Positions 8,047-16,134 of a stretch of 64,000 bases of DNA are shown piece after piece. The DNA is from Parolsenella massiliensis (GTDB lineage Bacteria > Actinomycetota > Coriobacteriia > Coriobacteriales > Atopobiaceae): assembly GCF_900143685.1 (NCBI RefSeq), contig NZ_LT671675.1, positions 1,357,985 to 1,421,984 of the forward strand, given 5' to 3'. Under the pieces are notes generated by a model, which did no database searches, was not told where the DNA came from, and saw only the letters and a list, made by a program, of their open reading frames with translations. The first letter of the stretch is position 1; each line of letters begins with the position of its first letter. The translations under genes and the position numbers were made by a program.

Positions 8047-8069
8047 AAAAAACGGACCCGAAGGTCCGT
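8047..8069 (-). terminator. Intrinsic terminator after tRNA-Leu
   Basis: ACGGACC and GGTCCGT flank a stable TTCG tetraloop on the minus strand and are followed by a T-run. It lies 9 bases past the tRNA-Leu CCA. Confidence 0.9.
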
Positions 8070-8077
8070 GTTTTTGC

Positions 8078-8168
8078 TGGTGTCGGAGGCGGGACTTGAA
8101 CCCGCACGACCTTTTAGTCAGTCACTAGCACCTCAAGCTAGCGCGTCTGCCAATTCCGCCACTCCGAC
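8078..8168 (-). tRNA. tRNA-Leu (GAG)
   Basis: A 91-base class II tRNA with a long variable arm. Acceptor GTCGGAG/CTCCGAC, anticodon loop TTGAGGT (anticodon GAG, leucine), T arm GTTCAAGTC, encoded CCA. Confidence 0.96.
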
Positions 8169-8196
8169 TTGTCAGTTGCGCTTTCGCGCGAGAAAG

Positions 8197-8226
8197 AATA
8201 TACACCGCTGCCCTAGGACCGTGCAA
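8197..8226 (-). promoter_or_regulatory. Promoter of tRNA-Leu
   Basis: Minus strand: -35 TTGCAC, 18-base spacer ending in TG, -10 TATATT, ending 28 bases before the tRNA 5' end. Confidence 0.75.
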
Positions 8227-8355
8227 GAACTTTTTTGAAATTATTTGGGCCAATGTGGGAGTTTGCGCGATATTAGGCCATCTAGCTGCGGTGTTAGGTT
8301 TGCGTTTGAACGCTGCAAGGTTGCGCGAGACACCCGCGCAAGGCAGAATCGGCCC

Positions 8356-9077
8356 ATGGAGGCCTGCGTATCCCATGACGCCGCGCTCCGGTGGCTGCTC
8401 GGCAACCCCAATCCCCTTGCCACCGGCCAAGGGCACCCCTGTGCCGATGCGCTCCCCTCGCGCGCGCCAACGGACGAGGAGGCCGACGCACTCGCCCATG
8501 CCGCTGGCGCGCAGACCGTGGACGTCCTCGTGCGAGAAGGGCGCTTCGCTACGTTGTGGACAACTCCTTCTCGCCCATGGAGTCTGGCATCGCCATGTGC
8601 CTGTCGCTGCCGCTCAGCCTTGGCGGCCATGCGTTGGGAGACGTGGTCCTCAACCCCAAGCTCAAGGTTCGCGTGGGCACGGACGCCCACGGGCGACGCG
8701 TCTACGAGACGAGAAGGCCGGACCTTCTCGTGACGCGTGCCTTGCCCACAGGAGAGCGCAGGCAGGCGGCGGTCGACTTCGACTCGGTAGCCTTGCACTC
8801 AAGCCGGCGCGACCACGCCCGCGACGCCGCCCGCAGAAACGAGCTCCAGAGCTCGCTTGGGATGCCGCACTTCACTCTCACAGGGTCACAGGCAACCGAC
8901 TACGTGGCGTTTTCTCGCTTCATCGACCTCGTGCGCATCTCGCTTGGGCAGCGACGCAAGGACTTCTCGCGCGGCGGGGGCGAGAGGGACCGAAAGCGGC
9001 TTGAGAACGTACGCCACCGGCAGTTCGAGCTGTGGTTGCGCTTCGTCTCGGGCGCGGCCCGAGCCATCGGCCGCTAG
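8356..9077 (+). pseudogene. Frameshifted hypothetical gene, possible endonuclease-like C-terminus
   Basis: Two frames together look like one protein. The first begins MEACVSHDAALRWLLGNP at 8356 and makes sense to about 8555. The continuation YVVDNSFSPMESGIA is in the -1 frame and runs to a stop at 9077. A one-base deletion around 8545-8560 would explain this. The C-terminal part contains AAVDFDSVALHSSRRDHARD, reminiscent of the D...H spacing in DUF559/very-short-patch-repair-like endonuclease folds of coriobacterial hypothetical proteins. That resemblance is from memory and weak. Neither half has a convincing independent start. A sequencing error would restore a full gene of about 240 residues. 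Confidence 0.5.
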
Positions 9078-9183
9078 CTGCTGCACGTTTTTCTCGCGCA
9101 TCGGAATCGACGACGCCCGTAGAGCTGCCGGTTGCACGTTATTGGGCCTTATCGGAGCCGAGAAACGCTTAGGGCTCCGATTA

Positions 9184-9288
9184 GGCGAGATTCCGTGCAG
9201 GTCTCGGCCCGGCAGTTCGGATTGGGCGAGATTCCGTGCAGCACACGGCCCAGCGGCGCAGACGAGGCCAAATTCCGTGCAGCACGCC
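9184..9288. repeat. Three 41-bp-period repeats (ATTCCGTGCAG core)
   Basis: ATTCCGTGCAG recurs at 9190, 9231 and 9272, exactly 41 bases apart. The first two copies share GGCGAGATTCCGTGCAG and a downstream CGGCCC. A degenerate inverted relative (CTGCACGTTTTTCTCGC) lies near 9080. It sits between the broken gene and the opp terminator; no coding potential was seen. Confidence 0.65.
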
Positions 9289-9307
9289 CTCCCCCCGTAC
9301 GCGCCCG

Positions 9308-9341
9308 AAAAAGCCCCGCCCGGCACGAAGCCAGACGGGGC
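9308..9341 (-). terminator. Intrinsic terminator of the opp operon
   Basis: On the minus strand GCCCCGTCTGGC pairs with GCCGGGCGGGGC (two G-T pairs) around TTCGT, followed by five T, 23 bases past the oppF stop. Confidence 0.9.
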
Positions 9342-9363
9342 AAACAAACTCACAATGCCAGCG

Positions 9364-10374
9364 CTACAGCTCGATCGAGGAACCCTTGATGGGGTGATCG
9401 GCCGCGAAGTGGCACGCGCAGAGGTGACCGGGCGCAACCTCGCGGAGCTCCGGACGCTCCTGCGAGCAGATCGCCTGGGCGATGGGGCAGCGCGTGTGGA
9501 AGCGGCAGCCACTCGGCGGGTTGATCGGTGAGGGCGGATCGCCCTTGAGGATGATGCGCTTGCGCGAGTGCTGCACGTCCGGGTCCGGGATGGGCACGGC
9601 CGAGAGCAGCGACTGGGTGTAGGGGTGGTGCGGCTCGGCGTAGAGGGTCTTCCAGTCGGAGACCTCCATCATGTTGCCAAGGTACATCACGGCCACGCGG
9701 TCGGAGATGTGCTGCACCACGGACAGGTCGTGCGCGATGAACAGGTACGCGGTTCCGTACTGCTTCTGGAGGTCCTTCAGCAGGTTGAGCACCTGGGCCT
9801 GAATGGACACGTCAAGCGCCGAGACCGGCTCGTCGCAGATGATCAGCTTGGGCTTGAGCGCGAAGGCGCGGGCGATGCCCACGCGCTGGCGCTGGCCGCC
9901 GGAGAACTCGTGCGGATAGCGGTTGATGTGCTCGGGGTTGAGGCCCACGATGTCGAGGAGCTCACGCACGTAGTTCATGCGCTGCTCCTTGTTGGGCATC
10001 TCGCCATGGATCACGAGCGGCTCGGAGACGATCTCGCCGATGGTCATGCGGGGGTTCAGGCTCGCGTAGGGGTCCTGGAAGATGAACTGCATGTCATGGC
10101 GAACGGCCTTGAGCTGCTTCTTGTTCATCCCGGACATGTCCTGGCCGTCAAAGACGACCTTGCCGGACGTGGGGTGGGTGAGGCGCATGATGCAGCGGCC
10201 CGTCGTGGACTTGCCGCAGCCAGACTCGCCCACGAGGCCAAACGTCTCGCCGGGATAGATGTCGAAGCTGATGTCGTCGACGGCCTTGACGCTCTTCTTC
10301 TCCTTGGAGAAGACGCTCGAGTCGACGGGGAACTCCTTGCACAGGTGCTCCACGTGAAGCAGGGGCTCGGTCAT
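9364..10374 (-). CDS. oppF: Oligopeptide ABC transporter ATP-binding protein OppF
   Basis: 336 residues. Walker A VGESGCGKST (about 51-60), signature SGGQRQRVGIARA, Walker B LIICDEPVSALD and the H-loop IAHDLSVV are all intact. The C-terminal OppD/F extension follows, with the cysteine-rich GCRFHTRCPIAQAICSQ that in related peptide transporters can hold an iron-sulfur cluster. It powers uptake of short peptides with OppD through OppB/OppC. Its ATG follows the oppD stop codon directly (TAA then ATG), indicating translational coupling. Last gene of oppABCDF, followed by a strong terminator. Confidence 0.95.
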   Translation of the reverse strand: MTEPLLHVEHLCKEFPVDSSVFSKEKKSVKAVDDISFDIYPGETFGLVGESGCGKSTTGRCIMRLTHPTSGKVVFDGQDMSGMNKKQLKAVRHDMQFIFQDPYASLNPRMTIGEIVSEPLVIHGEMPNKEQRMNYVRELLDIVGLNPEHINRYPHEFSGGQRQRVGIARAFALKPKLIICDEPVSALDVSIQAQVLNLLKDLQKQYGTAYLFIAHDLSVVQHISDRVAVMYLGNMMEVSDWKTLYAEPHHPYTQSLLSAVPIPDPDVQHSRKRIILKGDPPSPINPPSGCRFHTRCPIAQAICSQERPELREVAPGHLCACHFAADHPIKGSSIEL

Positions 10375-11490
10375 TTACGCCTCCCCTCCCTTCGTGGCAT
10401 CGGACGCGGCGCGCGAGCGCGAGGTCTCGGGCGCGTTCTTGCGAACGAACTCGGGGTCCATGGAGTAGTGGCAGCGCGCGTAGTGCCCGGTCTCGGTCGT
10501 GTAGGTTTCGGGACGCTCGTTTCTGCACTTGTCCGTGGCATACGGGCAGCGCGGGGCGAACGAGCAGCCCTTCGGCAGGTTCACGAGTGAGGGCGGGTTG
10601 CCCTTGATGGGCGTGAGCGGCTTCTTCTCGTCGATGACCTGCTCGGGAATCGAGCGCACGAGGCCCCAGGTGTAGGGATGAATGGGGTTGTAGAAGATCT
10701 CGTCGGCGGTGCCGAACTCGACGGGGCGGCCGGCGTACATGACCATGATCTTGTCAGCCACGTCGGCCACGACGCCCAGGTCGTGCGTGATCATGACGAT
10801 CGCGTTGCCGTTCTTCTCCTGCATCTCCTTCATGAGCTCGATGATCTGCGCCTGAATGGTCACGTCGAGGGCCGTGGTGGGCTCGTCGGCGATGAGGATG
10901 TCGGGGTCGCAGGCAAGGGCCATGGCGATCATGACGCGCTGACGCATGCCGCCGGAGAACTGGTGCGGGTAGTCCTTGACGCGCTGCTCGGGGTTGGGGA
11001 TGCCCACCATGTCGAGCAGCTCGATGGCGCGCTGGGTGGCCTGCTCCTTGGTGTAGCCGCGGTGCAGACGCAGGCCCTCGCCGAGCTGGCGGCCGATGGT
11101 GTAGACCGGGTTCAGCGACGTCATGGGGTCCTGGAAGACCATGGCGATGTCGTTGCCGCGGATCTGCTGCATCTCGCGCTCGCTCATCTTGAGCAGCGAC
11201 TTGCCGCGGTAGCGGACGTCGCCGCCCTCGATCTTGCCCGGGGGCATCTCGATGAGGCCCATGATCGTCATGGCCGTCACGGACTTGCCGGAGCCCGACT
11301 CGCCAACGACGCCGAGCGTCTCGCCGCGATCGAGCGTGTAGGTCACGCCGTCGACGGCCTTAACCACGCCGTCGCCCGTGTGGAAGTACATCTTGAGGTC
11401 GTCGACCTCGAGCAGGTGGCTGCCCTCGGGAACCGGCTGGTTCTTGAGGTCGAGCTCGGGCTCGGCAGCCTTCTTCTTACCGAATGCCAT
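10375..11490 (-). CDS. oppD: Oligopeptide ABC transporter ATP-binding protein OppD
   Basis: 371 residues. Walker A VGESGSGKSVT, Q-loop in MVFQDPMTSLNP, signature SGGMRQRVMIAMAL, Walker B ILIADEPTTALD and the OppD/F C-terminal region GCSFAPRCPYATDKC. It pairs with OppF as the heterodimeric ATPase of a peptide importer. About 25 residues of charged N-terminal extension precede the usual family start. It lies 6 bases downstream of oppC. Confidence 0.95.
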   Translation of the reverse strand: MAFGKKKAAEPELDLKNQPVPEGSHLLEVDDLKMYFHTGDGVVKAVDGVTYTLDRGETLGVVGESGSGKSVTAMTIMGLIEMPPGKIEGGDVRYRGKSLLKMSEREMQQIRGNDIAMVFQDPMTSLNPVYTIGRQLGEGLRLHRGYTKEQATQRAIELLDMVGIPNPEQRVKDYPHQFSGGMRQRVMIAMALACDPDILIADEPTTALDVTIQAQIIELMKEMQEKNGNAIVMITHDLGVVADVADKIMVMYAGRPVEFGTADEIFYNPIHPYTWGLVRSIPEQVIDEKKPLTPIKGNPPSLVNLPKGCSFAPRCPYATDKCRNERPETYTTETGHYARCHYSMDPEFVRKNAPETSRSRAASDATKGGEA

Positions 11491-11496
11491 CTAGCA

Positions 11497-12480
11497 TCAC
11501 GCGTCCTTCATCTTGACGTCGAGCGCGTCGCGCAGGCCGTCACCAAGCAGGGTGAAGGCGAGCACCGTCGTGAGGATTGCAAGGCCGGGCATGATCATGA
11601 GCCACGGCTGCGTCTGCAGGAAGGTCTGGCCGTCCTGAATCATGATGCCCCAGGAGGGGGTGGGCGGCGTGACGCCCATGCCCAGGTAGGACAGCGCACT
11701 CTCGGTGAGGATGGCGCCACCGATGTTCATCGTGGCGTAGACCACGATGGAGGCAACGGAGTTGGGGAAGATGTGGCGGGCGATGATGCGCAGGTCAGAG
11801 GCGCCCATGGCGCGGGCCGCGTCCACGTAGTCGTTCTCCTTGACCGACAGGATCGCCGAGCGGAACACGCGGGCGATGGAGGGCCAGCCAAGCACGCCGA
11901 TGGCGATGAACACGTTCTGGATGCCCTGGCCAATGACGGCGAGCATCGTGATGACGAACAGCGTGTAGGGAATCGCCAGGAACATGTCGGCCAGACGCAT
12001 GATGATCGTGTCGAACCACCCGCCGTAGAACGCGGCGAGCGCTCCCATCACCAGGCCGATGGCCGTGGAGATGATCGTGGCGATGACGCCGACCGCAAGC
12101 GACACGCGCGCGCCGTAGATGACGCGGACGAGCTGGTCTCGTCCCGTGGCGTCGGTGCCGAACGGGTGCTCGAGCGAGGGCGGGAGCTTGGAGCTCTGCG
12201 CCACGGTCGTGGTGTCGATGTCGGTGGGCGAGCCCAGAAGCTGCGGGGCCCACAGGTCTGCCGTGAGGGCAACGACCACCACGAAGATGATCCAGATGGC
12301 GCCGATGACGGCGAGCTTGTTCTTCTTGAGGCGCTTCCAGGCGTCGCTCCAAAGCGTGCGCGTGGGAGCGGCGCTCTGCTCGGCCTCGGCCTTCTCGCGG
12401 GATGCCTTGAGGGCGTCGGAGAAGGCGCCGGACTGCTCCTGCTCGTTGGCAAGGGTCTCGGGCTTGTTGTTCTCAGTCAT
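11497..12480 (-). CDS. oppC: Oligopeptide ABC transporter permease OppC
   Basis: 327 residues: a cytoplasmic N-terminal tail of about 55 residues rich in Ala/Glu, one membrane segment (OppC_N), then a five-segment permease domain. The coupling motif is ARAMGASDLRIIARHIFPN, the EAA loop that contacts the ATPases. It forms the membrane channel with OppB. The 12-base gap to oppB and consistent orientation place it in the operon. Confidence 0.93.
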   Translation of the reverse strand: MTENNKPETLANEQEQSGAFSDALKASREKAEAEQSAAPTRTLWSDAWKRLKKNKLAVIGAIWIIFVVVVALTADLWAPQLLGSPTDIDTTTVAQSSKLPPSLEHPFGTDATGRDQLVRVIYGARVSLAVGVIATIISTAIGLVMGALAAFYGGWFDTIIMRLADMFLAIPYTLFVITMLAVIGQGIQNVFIAIGVLGWPSIARVFRSAILSVKENDYVDAARAMGASDLRIIARHIFPNSVASIVVYATMNIGGAILTESALSYLGMGVTPPTPSWGIMIQDGQTFLQTQPWLMIMPGLAILTTVLAFTLLGDGLRDALDVKMKDA

Positions 12481-12492
12481 GTCTCTCCTCCC

Positions 12493-13530
12493 CTAGCCCT
12501 CGTCCTTGGGCGCACCGAAGCGGATGCGTGGGTCAAGGAAGGCGTAGCTGATGTCGACGAGCAGGTTGATCACCATGACGACGACGACGATCACCGTGAC
12601 GCCGCCCAGGACGATGGGCCAGTCACGCTGGGTCACGGCGCGGTAGATCTCATAGCCGACGCCCGGCCAGTTGAAGACCGTCTCGGTGAGGATGGCACCG
12701 GCGAGCATGCCGCCGAAGTCGATGCCAATGTAGGTGACGACGGGGATGAGGGCGTTCTTGAGCGCGTGGTGCCAGATGATGGCGCTACGGGAAAGGCCCT
12801 TGGCCTTGGCCGTGCGGATGTAGTCTTGGTTGAGCACCTCGAGCAGCTGCGAGCGCATGATGCGCGCCGTGTAGGCCGTGGAGACGGCGGCCAGGGTGAC
12901 GGCGGGCAGGATGTAGTGGACCCAGCTCTCGAACTCGGAGTTGGAGCCGCCCGCGCCCGAGATGGGCAGGTAGAACGCGCCGTCAGTGGCGTTCTTGAGG
13001 AAGACGCCAAAGAACAGCTGCAGCAGCATGCCGAGCCAGAAGGCGGGCATGGCCACGAGGATGGACGTGACGAGCGTCACGAGCACGTCCCAGAACGAGT
13101 AGCGCTTGATGGCCGATACCATGCCTGCGCCTATGCCGACGATCGCCTCGATGATGATGGCGACGATGGCCAGCTTCACCGTGTTGGGGTACTTGTCGGC
13201 GAGAATGTCCGCAACCTTCATGTTGCGCGTGTACGAGGTGCCGAGATCTCCGTGGAGCAGGTCGTTCATGTAAGTGAGGTACTGCTTCCACAGGGGCGTC
13301 GGGATGGTGTCGCCGTTCTCGTCATAGATCGGCTTGTTGTTCTCATCCGTCTCGATGAGCCCGTTGGAGATGCGAATCTGCAACTCGGTCTCAGGCGTTA
13401 CCTGCTTGCCGCCGGTGATGATCTTCACCGGGTCGCCAGGCACGATGGCCTTCATGGCGAACAGAATCATCGTCACGCCGATAAAGACGGGGATGAACTG
13501 CAGGACGCGCTTGAGTATGTACTTTCCCAT
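12493..13530 (-). CDS. oppB: Oligopeptide ABC transporter permease OppB
   Basis: 345 residues. The N-terminus MGKYILKRVLQFIPVFIGVT is the classical OppB/DppB opening, followed by a roughly 70-residue extracytoplasmic loop and five more membrane segments. The coupling loop is RTAKAKGLSRSAIIWHHALKN. It pairs with OppC. About 150 bases separate it from oppA, and this gap holds a strong stem-loop. Confidence 0.94.
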   Translation of the reverse strand: MGKYILKRVLQFIPVFIGVTMILFAMKAIVPGDPVKIITGGKQVTPETELQIRISNGLIETDENNKPIYDENGDTIPTPLWKQYLTYMNDLLHGDLGTSYTRNMKVADILADKYPNTVKLAIVAIIIEAIVGIGAGMVSAIKRYSFWDVLVTLVTSILVAMPAFWLGMLLQLFFGVFLKNATDGAFYLPISGAGGSNSEFESWVHYILPAVTLAAVSTAYTARIMRSQLLEVLNQDYIRTAKAKGLSRSAIIWHHALKNALIPVVTYIGIDFGGMLAGAILTETVFNWPGVGYEIYRAVTQRDWPIVLGGVTVIVVVVMVINLLVDISYAFLDPRIRFGAPKDEG

Positions 13531-13590
13531 GCGTACAACTCCTGTCGTGGGTCCGGGTACGCGCCCCTCACGCGGGGCGGACCCCCTACT

Positions 13591-13624
13591 GGCAACGGGG
13601 CACCACGTGGGATGCCCCGTTGCC
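13591..13624 (-). promoter_or_regulatory. Stem-loop between oppA and oppB
   Basis: A perfect 12-bp stem GGCAACGGGGCA / TGCCCCGTTGCC with a 10-base loop that is itself the palindrome CCACGTGG. There is no T-run, so it is probably an mRNA-stabilising or partial-attenuation structure keeping oppA more abundant than the permease genes, as is common for binding-protein operons. Confidence 0.6.
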
Positions 13625-13679
13625 GTGTGCGGGCGACTGCCCGCGGGTGTCTAGCGAAACGCCAGCTCAGAGGCCAAAA

Positions 13680-15353
13680 CTAGGCGCTGAGCTCAACGGC
13701 GCTCATGTCGCAGAGCTTCTGCGGGTCCATGTAGAGGGACTTAACGCGCTGCGAGCAGACCATCTGGTGCTTGTAGTAGAACAGCGGGATGACCGGCATG
13801 TCGGCAGCGATGAGCTTGTCGACCTCCTGGTACTTGGCGACGCGCTCGTCATCGGAGGCGGTGGAGCGGGCGTCGAGCAGGCCCTTGTCCACGGCGTCGT
13901 TGCTGTACTTGCCGTAGTTGTTGTCGCCTTCGGTCACGAACAGCGGGTACAGGAAGTTGTCCATGATCGGGTAGTCGGCGATCCAGCCAAGGCGGCCGGC
14001 CTGGAAGTCGGCGTTGGGGTAGGTGTTGGAGAGAATCGAGGCCCACTCGGCGGTCTGCGAGGAGGTGTCGATGCCCAGGGCGTTCCAGTCGGCCATGACC
14101 ATCTCCATGACGGACTTGTGGTCGCCGTCGAGGTTGTAGGTCAGCGAGATGGAGATGTTGCGCTTGCCGTTGGCGTCGGCCGGGTACTTCTCGTCCAGGA
14201 TCTTCTTGGCGGCGTCGACGTCATAGTGGGAGTCCTCCCACTCGTTCTCGACGTAGCCGTCGATTCCCGGCGGGACGATGCCACCGGCGGGCTCACGGGT
14301 GCCCTCGAAGACGGTGTCGCAGATGGCCTGGCGGTTGATGGCCAGGGACAGGGCGTGGCGCAGGTCCTTGTCCTGGAGCACCGGGTCGGTGACGTTGAGC
14401 ATGATGTAGTAGGTGGAGAGCTCGGCGCCCGTCAGGACCTCCTTGCCCGTGGTGGCCGTGTAGCCGTCCTCGGACTCGCCGTACTGGGAGATGGCGTCCT
14501 TGAGCTGGGTGGTGGGCACCTGGGCGACGTCGAGGTTGCCGGCCTGGAACTCGGTGTAGGCCGTCTGGACGTCCTTCTGGATGTTGAAGTGGATGCCGTC
14601 GAGCTTGGCCTTGTCGCCGTAGGAGTAGTCGTCGAAGCGGACCAGGTTGATCTGCTGGCCGTCCTCCCACTTGCCGTCCATCTTGAACGGGCCGTTGCCC
14701 ACGGGGGCGAAGAAGTAGGTGTCGAAGTCCTCGAGCGCGCAGTCAGGCACGGGCGAGAGGGCCGGGTGCATGCAGACGTAGGGGAAGTCGGCGTAGGCCT
14801 GGGTGAGCTTCACGACGAGGGTGTTGTCGTCGGGGCAGGTGACACCCTTGAGCTCGGTGGCGTCGCCAGCGGAGAGCTCGGAGTAGCCGTCGACCATGGC
14901 GAGGTGGTAGCCAATCGCGGAGGCGTGCTCGGTGGAGGTGGCGGGGTTGACGATGCGCTCCCAGCCCTGCTTGAAGGACTTGGAGGTGACGGTGGTGCCG
15001 TCGTGGAACTTGGCGCCCTTCACGAGGTGGAAGGTGAACTCGTCGGCGGCGTCGTTGACGTCCCAGGACTCGGCGGCGAGACCCTTGAGCTCGTTGGTCT
15101 TGAAGTCGTAGGTGGTGAGGGCATCGAAGAGCTGGTAGCCCACCATCATGCCCTGGTCCTCCTCGAGGTCATAGGGGTCGATGGCGGAGGGGTTGTTGAT
15201 GTAGTAGCTCAGGGTGCCACCCTCGGCGGCGGAGCCGGAAGCGGCGGTGGTGGTGTCCCCACCCTTCTTGCCACAGGCGGCGAGCGCGGCCATGGCGCCG
15301 GCAGCCAGGCCACCCTTCACGAACGTGCGACGGTTCATCGTGGGCTGGGTCAT
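13680..15353 (-). CDS. oppA: Oligopeptide-binding lipoprotein OppA
   Basis: 557 residues, the SBP family 5 extracellular peptide-binding component. The N-terminus MTQPTMNRRTFVKGGLAAG has a twin-arginine motif (NRRTFVK) and a lipobox ending LAAC with the lipidated Cys at 27, so it is probably a membrane-anchored lipoprotein, possibly Tat-exported. The family-wide signature region (about 85-110, ESWDVNDAADEFTFHLVKG) is intact. GGGAGG lies 5 bases upstream of the ATG. First gene of oppABCDF; the operon carries a single binding protein. Confidence 0.94.
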   Translation of the reverse strand: MTQPTMNRRTFVKGGLAAGAMAALAACGKKGGDTTTAASGSAAEGGTLSYYINNPSAIDPYDLEEDQGMMVGYQLFDALTTYDFKTNELKGLAAESWDVNDAADEFTFHLVKGAKFHDGTTVTSKSFKQGWERIVNPATSTEHASAIGYHLAMVDGYSELSAGDATELKGVTCPDDNTLVVKLTQAYADFPYVCMHPALSPVPDCALEDFDTYFFAPVGNGPFKMDGKWEDGQQINLVRFDDYSYGDKAKLDGIHFNIQKDVQTAYTEFQAGNLDVAQVPTTQLKDAISQYGESEDGYTATTGKEVLTGAELSTYYIMLNVTDPVLQDKDLRHALSLAINRQAICDTVFEGTREPAGGIVPPGIDGYVENEWEDSHYDVDAAKKILDEKYPADANGKRNISISLTYNLDGDHKSVMEMVMADWNALGIDTSSQTAEWASILSNTYPNADFQAGRLGWIADYPIMDNFLYPLFVTEGDNNYGKYSNDAVDKGLLDARSTASDDERVAKYQEVDKLIAADMPVIPLFYYKHQMVCSQRVKSLYMDPQKLCDMSAVELSA

Positions 15354-15525
15354 AATGCCTCCCTTATCTAGCGATGCTCCGCCGGGTTACCCGTGTACCC
15401 GATCCTTCGGAGCATCTCAGCATGTGAGTGGGAACGCCTGCGCGTGGTGCGCGTATTCAGTGGGCACGAGTCCCACGCGCTAAACCAGGCTTGGCAAGAG
15501 TCCCCGCTTGCAAACTTGACATTGA

Positions 15526-15554
15526 ATTATCCGTTATTGGCTTGGCAGCGGCAA
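15526..15554 (-). promoter_or_regulatory. Candidate promoter of the opp operon
   Basis: Minus strand: -35 TTGCCG, 17-base spacer, -10 GATAAT, about 170 bases upstream of oppA. This leaves a long 5' leader with no recognised riboswitch. Confidence 0.55.
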
Positions 15555-15602
15555 CCTTAACGAACGCTTTAGCGCGGTAAAGGAGAGAAATAGAAACAAG
15601 AC

Positions 15603-15636
15603 AGAAACAAAGAACGCGCCCCGCATGGAGACGCGT
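15603..15636 (-). terminator. Probable terminator of secG
   Basis: On the minus strand ACGCGTCTC pairs with GGGGCGCGT (two G-T pairs) around CATGC, followed by the T-rich TCTTTGTTTCTG, 27 bases past the secG stop. Confidence 0.6.
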
Positions 15637-15662
15637 CCGGACGAACACTCTATGGTTGGAGC

Positions 15663-15923
15663 CTAGCCGAGCGAGGCAACCGTGCCCAGCGGGTAGGTCA
15701 GCATGAAGATCACGATCGTGGCCATGAAGACGACAGCCGCGATGACGGTGAGGCGGTCGAGGTTCTTCTCCCACACGCCGCTGCCGGCGTTGGCGTTGTA
15801 CATGGAGGATGCGATCATGTCGGAGACGCCGGTGCCCTTGCCGGAGTGCATGAGCACAAGGACGACGAGAGCAACGGCGGAGATGGCCCAAGCCACCAGC
15901 AGAATCGTATTCATGGGACCCAC
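15663..15923 (-). CDS. secG: Protein translocase subunit SecG
   Basis: 86 residues with two membrane segments (about 5-25 and 60-80) separated by the conserved loop LMHSGKGTGVSDMI, matching the SecG family VLLQxGKGxGL motif; it assists SecYE translocation. GTG at 15923 is preferred over the ATG at 15914: AGGAG lies 7 bases before the GTG but 16 bases before the ATG. In related genomes secG follows the triose-phosphate cluster; here the RAYT gene separates it from gpmI. Confidence 0.88.
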   Translation of the reverse strand: MGPMNTILLVAWAISAVALVVLVLMHSGKGTGVSDMIASSMYNANAGSGVWEKNLDRLTVIAAVVFMATIVIFMLTYPLGTVASLG

Positions 15924-15982
15924 GAGTTGACTCCTTAAGAAGATGCAAACATACAGCAGAACAGGATAGCACAACGCCCGTC

Positions 15983-16134
15983 GCCTGCCATTGGGGACGG
16001 GTTCGTTTGGCAGGGGCCTGCCATGCGCCCAGAGCGCTCGGCTCGTTCATCCAGTCTTGCCTGCCATTGGGGACGGGTTCGTTTGGCAGGGGCCTGCCAT
16101 GCGCCCAGAGCGCTCGGCTCGTTCATCCAGTCTC
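15983..16134. repeat. 76-bp tandem duplication carrying two REP-like palindromes
   Basis: Unit 15983-16058 is repeated at 16059-16134. Each unit holds one 27-base palindrome (15986-16012 and 16062-16088) of the type TGCCA...GGGGACGGGTTC...TGGCA, plus a spacer reaching the last codons of the RAYT gene. The right unit overlaps the end of that gene (stop at 16123). Confidence 0.8.

Noticed and set aside
9184-9288. CRISPR array
   Set aside because: Only three units with a short core and diverging flanks; no cas genes and no repeat of 23-40 bases conserved along the whole unit.
10678-13683. 1001-codon plus-strand open frame
   Set aside because: Antisense to oppD, oppC and oppB, which have complete family signatures; the composition is low-complexity (VAD/HD-rich).
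13620-15371. 583-codon plus-strand open frame
   Set aside because: Exact antisense of oppA with Val/Gly/Leu-rich filler; no motif.
15354-15660. Riboswitch in the long opp leader
   Set aside because: No conserved aptamer landmarks recognised, only a candidate promoter.
15935-16126. Small open frames inside the 76-bp tandem repeat
   Set aside because: They read the repeat unit twice (MNEPSALGAWQAP repeated) and come from the palindrome sequence; no independent coding signal.
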